This document shows, piece by piece, positions 61,001 through 64,000 of a DNA stretch of 64,000 nucleotides. The notes beneath the pieces were generated by a model that made no database searches, had not been told where the DNA came from, and saw only the letters and a program-made list of their open reading frames with translations. Position 1 is the first letter of the stretch. Every line of letters begins with the position of its first letter. Both the position numbers and the translations under genes were made by a program. The stretch is from Toxotes chatareus (lineage: Eukaryota; Chordata; Actinopteri; Toxotidae): NCBI GenBank assembly GCA_016801885.1, contig CM028894.1, positions 10,237,241 through 10,301,240 of the forward strand, in the 5' to 3' direction.

Positions 61001-63313
61001 AGACAGGAAAGGTAGCGGTTAGCAACCTTGTCATTAGTTAACCATGCTATGCTGTGATGTCAGGCAAGGCAAGAGAGCAGGATGATGATTGGTGTGGGGC
61101 AGCTGGATTCTTTCTGCATAGGTCTAGAGTCTGCTTAGGTGGAAATGTTAAATCAGACGTGAGCACTTGCAGCTTTGACTGGAAGCTTGGCAGGTATGTT
61201 CTTCTGACTTTCTGCATCTTTGCTGCTTTATTACCTTCCTGTCTGTTCGTGTCTTGCAGGTGGCAGGCAGAGGGGAGACCAAATCAGTCGCCAACGGTGA
61301 GTTTTTACAAGGCACCAGAAAAGTATCAGCTTGTAACTGGGGAGCTTGTGAATTTTTGTGCACACAAATAAAGAAATGGGTGGACAGGCATGTGGGCTTG
61401 CACTCTGCGGTTGTCGGGTCAAATTGTGGCTCCACAATGTTAGTTTTTCTGAACCTCTAGAACACAGTCGTTCTTAGCTTTGCCACAGTGCTTTTTTTTT
61501 TCATTTTTCTAATTAATTTTAGAAAGAAACCAGGACTTAAGTTCCAAATGAGGATGAAAACAAACCGAGGATCTAGGATTAAAAGAAACCACCATGAATA
61601 TGTATCTGAGCGACCACTGTGCACTCTCACCTTTGTGCAGGCCAGAGAAGTGTAGTTCCAGCTTGAAGGTGTGACCTTCTCATTAAGTGTGCCATCTTGT
61701 CACTGGCTTTTTGATTTATACAGCGCCATGTGTCCCAAAACCAATAACTGGCCCTGTCACAGCCAACCCTGCAGTCTTTTAGGTTGCTGTTTGGCCTTTT
61801 GATCCACAGCGTTTTAGGATGCCACTTAAACATTGCTTGCTATTTTAAAATCAGATCTGAATGCAGCCTCCTCCTTTTGTTCCCCCCGGTGGACGAAAGA
61901 GGGGGTTTTAGCCTTGAGGGATTCCGTACACATCTGCGTTGCTTGTTCGGTGCACGGGATCATGCACACATATGCACACACCAGTTTCACCTCTATAAAG
62001 CCACTCAGCAGCCATCTCGACGCCACTCAGACCTTTCAGCTTTTCCACTTATGTACACTTCCACTTCTGCTGCTCAGACCACAGCCCTGCCTCTTGGAGT
62101 GTCAGAAGCAGTGTTCCTGCCAGGCCGGTTTGTCACATTAATGGCTGGTATGTTGGAGATTAGCACACCATCACAGTCTGACTAAGAGGATGAGAGAGGC
62201 TTTGTATAGATTTTGTGCTTCTTGCTAGTAGTTGGCTGCAGGACCTTACAGACATTTGACACCACACCTGGACCACATACAAGTTAGCAGCCCCACACTC
62301 TCTCCACATGTTTGGCTCTAATAGAGAGCTTCCAAAATAATGTTCACCATTTTGGAAAAAGTGTAAGTGGAAATTTAACTCTCACTTGAGCTTAGAACTG
62401 TCAAGTCAGAATTTTTTTTTTGTCTAAATTTTAGTACAATATAATTATTTTTTATGTTATTGTGCACAATAGTACACAATTTAGAGTACACAAAGTTTTA
62501 ATCTGCTCCAAGTTTGTTTCGCTAAACTTGTCAAAGATGTAAAACTGTACTCTGGTTCTCTGTATGATATTAAATCTGATGCACCTATCAAATATCCCTC
62601 TGTAAATATTTTGCAGTGATGTGGCCTGTTTTGACATGTGAATTTAGACCATGAAATGTGGAACAAATGTTAGCAGCTCTGTGAGGATGTGTTTAAACAC
62701 AGCAGCATTAGTGTGTTAACATTTGCCAATGGGCCAATGGGAATGTCATTGATTGATTTTACAATTGTTGAGATATTTTATTAAAAACACACAAAAGTCA
62801 GGAGGTCACCAGAGTCAGTATGATTCATTGTCTGGGAGAGATTTCATGGCATGTCTGTCTAATAGTTGTTGAGATATTTCAGCCTGGGCCAGATTTTGGA
62901 CCACCGGCCACAAGACATGGGTATAAAACATACATAAATGTAATGTTTGTGATGTCCCCAATATTTCTCAGAAGGAATATTTACAAGTCTGATCTTATAC
63001 ACATATTATACTGTAACCTATAAATACTGTGATCCTTAACTTGTGGGGAAAAAATACTTTTTAAAAAGAACTTGTGAGTCTTTTCAAATGAGTTGTATAC
63101 TGTCAAATTTTTCTTGGAGCCAGCATCAAGTAGCCTTTAAACTGCATGCTGACTGCAGTTAACTGCATGACTTCAACTCTTCACTGTGGCGTCTGCTGCT
63201 TGGTTTGACCCTTTGTGTCAGGGGGTCAGTCGTTAACCCACACCTGCCCAGGGGCTTGTAGTAAAGCCGCTGATAGACTTATTTTGTGTCTTTCAACAGG
63301 GATGGGGCACTAA
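39704..63313 (+). CDS. cald1: Caldesmon 1, spliced coding region (14 or 15 exons with exon 1)
   Basis: Caldesmon is a cytoplasmic actin-, tropomyosin-, myosin- and calmodulin-binding protein of thin filaments and stress fibres. It restrains actomyosin ATPase until Ca2+/calmodulin or phosphorylation releases it. Joining 39704-39780, 47438-47575, 49186-49618, 50960-51072, 52477-52744, 54311-54448, 56967-57010, 57232-57310, 57768-57911, 58091-58186, 59459-59527, 61260-61296 and 63300-63313 gives 1,650 nt in one open frame, 549 residues plus TAA. That is close to mammalian light caldesmon (about 530-540). Diagnostic stretches include DFERRRELRRQKREEM, NDDDEEEAARERRRRARQER, KEEIERRRAEAAEKRQK and SMWEKGNVFSSP. 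Tryptophans at 461, 494 and 524 match the three calmodulin-site tryptophans. Inserting 49833-50045 would give 620 residues. Exon borders were read by eye. Teleosts often keep two cald1 paralogues, and I cannot say which this is. Confidence 0.93.
43001..43046. repeat. (CT)23 microsatellite
   Basis: Pure CT for 46 bp, with imperfect CT repeats to about 43063. It is the core of a 250-bp pyrimidine-rich block that explains the Ser/Leu-rich open frames on this strand. Confidence 0.96.
45067..45255 (+). repeat. 189-bp direct duplication, copy 2
   Basis: Second copy of the 39066-39254 sequence, in the same orientation, exactly 6,001 bp downstream and with one visible substitution. It ends two bases inside the left arm of a perfect hairpin (45254-45291). 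The two copies bracket the start-codon exon of cald1. Confidence 0.95.
45254..45291. repeat. Perfect 15-bp inverted repeat, 8-nt loop
   Basis: AAGCTAACATATGTG (45254-45268) and CACATATGTTAGCTT (45277-45291) are exact reverse complements around ACTTCTGC. The left arm begins at the last two bases of the 189-bp duplication, so hairpin and duplication breakpoint coincide. Confidence 0.9.
47399..47437 (+). promoter_or_regulatory. cald1: Microsatellite-based polypyrimidine tract and acceptor of exon 3
   Basis: An uninterrupted (CT)11 run (47399-47420) continues into TCTTTTGTCTTCCTCAG, whose AG is the acceptor of the next coding exon. The polypyrimidine tract of a constitutive exon is therefore largely made of a length-variable dinucleotide repeat. 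Confidence 0.85.
47438..47575 (+). CDS. cald1: cald1 exon 3, N-terminal basic/acidic segment
   Basis: A 138-nt exon. The first base completes the Arg codon split by intron 2, and the last two bases (AG) open a Ser codon. It encodes LARNDDDEEEAARERRRRAR and then QERLRNRESEEPSGQPDSLV and a short tail. The block from NDDD to QERLR is almost invariant in vertebrate caldesmons. The human protein has two more residues before it (IAYQRNDDD against LARNDDD). This part lies in the N-terminal myosin-binding region. The donor is CACAG|GTGACA. Confidence 0.93.
47576..49185 (+). other. cald1: Intron 3 of cald1
   Basis: 1.6 kb. It holds one copy of a 34-bp word shared with intron 7 (47783-47816). The open frames at 48592-48967 are T-rich and match nothing I know. 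The acceptor of the next exon is TCTCTCCTCCTAG. Confidence 0.7.
47783..47816 (+). repeat. 34-bp repeat shared with 54593-54626
   Basis: TATGCAGTTTATAGTGATAA and the following GGTGGCAGATTTA match 54593-54626 with one substitution (TATAGTGAT here, TATAATGAT there). The similarity appears to fade quickly outside this word. Probably two fragments of an older dispersed repeat. Confidence 0.8.
49186..49618 (+). CDS. cald1: cald1 exon 4, large acidic exon
   Basis: A 433-nt exon with acceptor CTCCTAG and donor GAAACG|GTGAGT, ending on a codon boundary. Residues about 72-216 of the 549-residue model. It contains DEDQALLDRMAKREERRQRR followed by MKEALERQRQLDPT, the counterpart of mammalian AAFLERLARREERRQKRLQEALERQKEFDPT. 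A long Glu/Arg-rich low-complexity segment follows, ending EDKPRRSYLRET. Its position and basic end match the end of mammalian exon 3a (KPKRGSIGENQ), the point where smooth-muscle heavy caldesmon inserts its central repeat region. The frame also stays open upstream of the acceptor, but that part is intronic in character. Confidence 0.92.
49833..50059 (+). CDS. cald1: Optional acidic exon of cald1 with two donors
   Basis: After the acceptor CCTTTTTCGTAG the frame reads ELAEEETHSVVSERKSANSE and then a strongly Glu/Asp-rich stretch to NEVSNM. It follows exon 4 in phase 0. Two donors are visible: GAG|GTATCA at 50046 (weak; a 213-nt, 71-codon in-frame cassette) and TG|GTAAGA at 50060 (strong; 227 nt). 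With the strong donor, joining to the next exon at 50960 gives an immediate TGA, but joining to 52477 keeps the frame. The place corresponds to the smooth-muscle heavy-caldesmon insertion of mammals, but the helical Lys/Ala/Glu repeats are absent. The exon is supported by frame, acidic bias and splice sites only. Confidence 0.6.
50060..50959 (+). other. cald1: Intron between the optional exon and exon 6
   Basis: 0.9 kb with no further coding segment. The acceptor of the next exon is GTTTCCGTGCAG (ends 50959). Confidence 0.6.
50960..51072 (+). CDS. cald1: cald1 exon 6, basic linker exon
   Basis: A 113-nt exon beginning in phase 0 and ending with two bases of a Ser codon (CACAG|GTAAAC). It encodes VNERGGAREEREEQGKQNGG and then LHEEAAPKQHRKPERTH. 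The order QNG, HKL/HRK and a Thr/Ser-rich end resembles mammalian caldesmon just before RPGGRASVD, and the next exon opens with SRGSVRS. This places it as the exon before the tropomyosin-binding region. It follows exon 4 (phase 0) or the short form of the optional exon. Confidence 0.8.
51073..52476 (+). other. cald1: Intron before exon 7
   Basis: 1.4 kb, AT-rich. It contains a relative of the palindromic repeat family (51434-51600) and a run of 22 T at about 52237-52257. I saw no Glu/Lys/Ala-rich repeat coding here, where a heavy-caldesmon repeat exon could have been. Confidence 0.7.
51434..51600. mobile_element. Short copy of a palindromic dispersed repeat
   Basis: The left end TAGGGCTACAACTC continues to TTTTCATTATCAGTTAATCT. 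The right end in reverse complement gives TCAACAACTAACAATTAGTC and then AATTAATCC. These resemble the two ends of the GGGCTGCAACTAACGATTA-type repeat common in teleosts (from memory). It is much shorter than the usual family member. Confidence 0.45.
52477..52744 (+). CDS. cald1: cald1 exon 7, tropomyosin-binding helix
   Basis: A 268-nt exon: acceptor CCGTCTCAG, donor GAGGAG|GTAGGG, phase 2 in and phase 0 out. After RGSVRSPEVSAGDDQDD it encodes a long charged helix including LEAERKLEELKRRRDDAESE, EFERMRQKQQEAEVELEELK and KREERRKVLEEEERHKK. This is the troponin-T-like, tropomyosin-binding block and one of the best conserved parts of caldesmon. Residues about 254-343 of the 549-residue model. 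Several other frames stay open because of the GAG/AGG bias; only this one matches the family. Confidence 0.94.
52745..54310 (+). other. cald1: Intron 7 of cald1
   Basis: 1.6 kb. It contains a poly-A/(TA)n run (about 53629-53655) and no further exon that I recognise. The next acceptor is TCTTTCTCAG. Confidence 0.7.
54311..54448 (+). CDS. cald1: cald1 exon 8, helix end and KPFKC block
   Basis: 138 nt, phase 0 at both ends, donor CTGAAG|GTCAGT. It encodes EEKRKMKEEIERRRAEAAEK, RQKVEDTVDGEDKPFKCVSP and RGSSLK. Mammalian caldesmon has nearly the same (EEKRRLKEEIERRRAEAAEKRQK, then KPFKCFTPKGSSLK). It closes the tropomyosin-binding helix and starts the C-terminal actin-binding domain. The single conserved Cys is present. 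Residues 344-389. Confidence 0.95.
54449..56966 (+). other. cald1: Intron 8 of cald1
   Basis: 2.5 kb. It contains the second copy of the 34-bp word (54593-54626), a GA run at 56288-56303 and TG-rich patches near 56475-56510. The minus-strand open frame of 186 codons at 56062-56622 has low-complexity segments and no recognisable domain, so it is not called. Confidence 0.7.
54593..54626 (+). repeat. 34-bp repeat shared with 47783-47816
   Basis: Same word as in intron 3 with one substitution. See that entry for the comparison. Confidence 0.8.
56967..57010 (+). CDS. cald1: cald1 exon 9, 44-nt micro-exon
   Basis: Acceptor TTTCTCTACAG, donor AAAAG|GTACAA. It encodes IGERAEFLNRSAQK plus two bases of a Ser codon and matches mammalian IEERAEFLNKSVQKS. 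Phase 0 in, phase 2 out. Residues 390-404, in the C-terminal actin-binding domain. It is short enough to be missed by gene finders that need long frames. Confidence 0.92.
57232..57310 (+). CDS. cald1: cald1 exon 10, with tandem NAGNAG acceptor
   Basis: Acceptor region TCGCCCAGCAG|CAC. Use of the first CAG (exon from 57232) adds one Ser relative to the second (exon from 57235), and both keep the frame. It then encodes TVKTSHSPVVSKIDNRLEQY and TSAAQ, matching mammalian VSKIDSRLEQYTSA. The mammalian QKSSGVKSTH spacing agrees with the longer form. The donor is GCTCAG|GTTAGC. Residues 404-430. Confidence 0.92.
57768..57911 (+). CDS. cald1: cald1 exon 11, calmodulin site A, NAGNAG acceptor
   Basis: Acceptor region GTCCCAGCAG|AGAG: the exon starts at 57768 (extra Gln) or 57771, both in frame. 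It encodes RENKESRSPRSGAVDLPMVT, DSIRNIKSMWEKGNVFSSPG and SGGSTFK. SMWEKGNVFSS is the first calmodulin-binding site of caldesmon and part of its actin contact; its Trp is residue 461. The VFSSP Ser-Pro remains as a possible proline-directed kinase site. The donor is TTCAAG|GTAAAA. The open frame running on into the intron after 57911 is read-through. Confidence 0.95.
58091..58186 (+). CDS. cald1: cald1 exon 12, calmodulin site B
   Basis: 96 nt, phase 0 at both ends; acceptor GTCCAAACAG, donor CCAGCG|GTAGGT. It encodes EAAVMKTGVAGRINDWLNKT and PESGKASGGRPA. RINDWLNKTP matches mammalian RINEWLTKTP, with the site B tryptophan at residue 494. The mammalian NKSPAPK phosphosite that follows is replaced by GKASGG, so that Ser-Pro site is absent here. 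Confidence 0.94.
58187..59458 (+). other. cald1: Intron 12 of cald1
   Basis: 1.3 kb, AT-rich, with no exon that I recognise. The acceptor of the next exon is CCCTCTCACAG. Confidence 0.7.
59459..59527 (+). CDS. cald1: cald1 exon 13, calmodulin site B'
   Basis: 69 nt, phase 0 at both ends if the donor is CCAAG|GTCGCT. It encodes DLKPVDVTNKRSLWENKGAS and PAK, matching mammalian DLRPGDVSSKRNLWEKQS and the terminal TSPTK. The third calmodulin-site Trp is residue 524, and the Ser-Pro of ASPAK sits at the place of a known ERK/Cdk1 site near the mammalian C-terminus. GTCGCT is a poor donor. Without splicing the frame continues for 20 codons (VAIINFKPS and so on) to TGA at 59588. Confidence 0.9.
59528..61259 (+). 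other. cald1: Intron 13 of cald1
   Basis: 1.7 kb. It contains one candidate small exon (60901-60941); otherwise nothing is recognised. The 3' end is GTTCGTGTCTTGCAG. Confidence 0.6.
60901..60941 (+). other. cald1: Candidate 41-nt alternative exon
   Basis: A pyrimidine-rich stretch and GTTCCTGCAG lead into a GC-rich 41-nt segment ending CTACA|GTGAGT, a good donor. Read in phase 0 it gives PTAAEQAGGCGPL plus two bases. Its length is not a multiple of three, so inclusion shifts exon 14 into a second frame that stays open into the last exon. No protein homology is recognised, so it may be a chance match. Confidence 0.3.
61260..61296 (+). CDS. cald1: cald1 exon 14, penultimate micro-exon
   Basis: 37 nt between TCTTGCAG and CCAACG|GTGAGT. 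In the caldesmon frame it encodes VAGRGETKSVAN plus one base, which I align with the C-terminal VTATGKKSETNG of chicken caldesmon. That resemblance is the reason for placing the exon in this frame and for accepting the weak donor before it. It is phase 0 in, phase 1 out, and its length means that skipping it changes the terminal frame. Confidence 0.7.
61297..63299 (+). other. cald1: Last intron of cald1
   Basis: 2.0 kb without recognisable coding. Near its 3' end lies a copy of a dispersed percomorph repeat (about 62700-62925). The acceptor is GTCTTTCAACAG (ends 63299). Confidence 0.65.
62700..62925 (+). repeat. Dispersed percomorph repeat, opposite orientation
   Basis: Contains AATGGGAATGTCATTGATT, GTTGAGATATTTTATTAAAA, GTCAGGAGGTCACCAGAGTCAG, GATTTCATGGCATGTCTGTCTAATAGTTGTTGAGATATTTCAG (as separate short words in this order) and a GGACCACCGGCCA-like end. 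From memory these are the ordered modules of the repeat whose other part lies, inverted, at 14100-14352. Confidence 0.55.
63300..63313 (+). CDS. cald1: cald1 terminal exon, stop codon
   Basis: After the acceptor TTTCAACAG the exon begins GGATGGGGCACTAATG. Joined to exon 14 it completes a Gly codon and gives MGH then TAA at 63311-63313, so the protein would end SVANGMGH. If exon 14 is skipped, or if the 41-nt exon is included, the other frame is used instead: GWGTNVLKKPLKLGTTTIQY and ten further residues to TAA at 63390-63392. The first reading is preferred because exon 14 resembles the chicken C-terminus. Confidence 0.6.
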
Positions 63314-64000
63314 TGTCTTGAAGAAGCCACTAAAGCTGGGGACCACGACAATCCAATACTCTTCCTTTGACTTTGTCTTAAGAACCAAATAATAACCACA
63401 TTCCCAAGAGGGACCCCAAGGAAATGGAGGGACAGGAGAGACACTGTCCGAGCACTGTACCGAAACGATCATATTTTTGTACGGTTGCCATGTAGAGTGC
63501 CTTTGCACAATGATTTTTGCTTTCTAAAAGAAACAAAATGCTGTGAAATTTGGACATTTGTAATTACTGTTACTAATTACTTTATAAAATCCTGCCAGGA
63601 AGAAAAAAAAAACTAATTAAATTTAGATTTATCTGTTGTACTCCATGCCGACTGTTTTGATAGTGACAGAGTAGATGAGTTAAATGTTTCCACATTCCAA
63701 AGAGATGGGTGAAATCAGTTCTCTCCCTCGTACAGATCATTTTCCATCTCTTTTTTTTTTTTATTTATATTTAAAGCAAAAGCTTCACACATTGCTATTT
63801 TATTCAACGTTCACCAGTTCAGGATAGAAATATAGGCACTTCTAGAATTTAGCTGATTTCACTTTTATTATGTCTTACCAATAGTGCAGCAATGGTCTGA
63901 GTAATATATGTTAGCACATGTGATGTTTTGAATATGACCTATCATACTGTATCGTATATAACATCTTTATACTCATAACAAAAGGTATTTTTGCTTTTTT
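63314..64000 (+). other. cald1: Putative cald1 3' UTR
   Basis: The sequence after the stop is AT-rich, with T-runs (63751-63763) and no further coding signal. An ATTAAA lies at 63616-63621. No AATAAA is seen before the window ends, so the transcript may end near 63640 or beyond the window. Confidence 0.55.
63616..63621 (+). terminator. cald1: Candidate polyadenylation signal ATTAAA
   Basis: ATTAAA, the commonest variant of the eukaryotic poly(A) signal, lies about 300 bp after the stop and is followed within 20-40 bp by T/TG-rich sequence (TTATCTGTTGTACTCC, CTGTTTTGATAGTG). Use is unproven. Confidence 0.35.

Noticed and set aside
1..64000. A novel multi-gene system, CRISPR array, virus-derived gene or toxin gene
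   Set aside because: Apart from cald1 and decayed transposable elements, no coherent coding set, spaced direct-repeat array or viral domain was seen on either strand.

Overview
The window is vertebrate, most likely percomorph teleost, nuclear DNA. It carries one recognisable gene, caldesmon 1 (cald1), on the + strand. The assignment rests on a chain of exons with conserved splice phases, whose joined translation follows the caldesmon family from its N-terminal start to its C-terminal actin/calmodulin-binding end. The fish assignment rests on repeats I recognise from percomorph genomes: long (TG)n microsatellites, a hAT MITE with TIRs and an 8-bp target duplication, a Tc1-like transposase relic, a tRNA-headed SINE-like block and several dispersed families. 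No bacterial, viral or CRISPR content was seen.

Layout. Positions 1 to about 17,050 are non-coding and repeat-bearing. Around 17,050-17,530 lies a CpG-rich promoter with a likely non-coding exon 1 ending at 17,210. A 22.5-kb intron 1 follows, with two perfect CArG (SRF) boxes, a transposase relic and a perfect 16-bp hairpin. The start-codon exon is at 39,695-39,780. It is flanked by two nearly identical 189-bp direct repeats, at 39,066 and 45,067. The other coding exons are 47,438-47,575, 49,186-49,618, 49,833-50,045/50,059 (optional), 50,960-51,072, 52,477-52,744, 54,311-54,448, 56,967-57,010, 57,232-57,310, 57,768-57,911, 58,091-58,186, 59,459-59,527, 61,260-61,296 and 63,300 onward, then the 3' UTR to the end of the window.

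Without the optional exon, the coding exons add up to 1,650 nt, or 549 residues plus stop. This is the size of non-muscle (light) caldesmon. The product is expected to bind myosin through its N-terminus, tropomyosin through the charged helix encoded by 52,477-54,448, and actin and Ca2+/calmodulin through the C-terminus. The three tryptophans of the calmodulin sites are all present (W461, W494, W524 in the 549-residue model).

The most interesting points are about splicing. An acidic optional exon and its neighbour have the same start and end phases, so the stronger donor of the first makes the two mutually exclusive. Two consecutive exons have NAGNAG tandem acceptors. The last exon is open in two frames, so inclusion or skipping of small upstream exons gives different C-termini. 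All exon joins come from reading splice sites and phases by eye; no transcript evidence was available.
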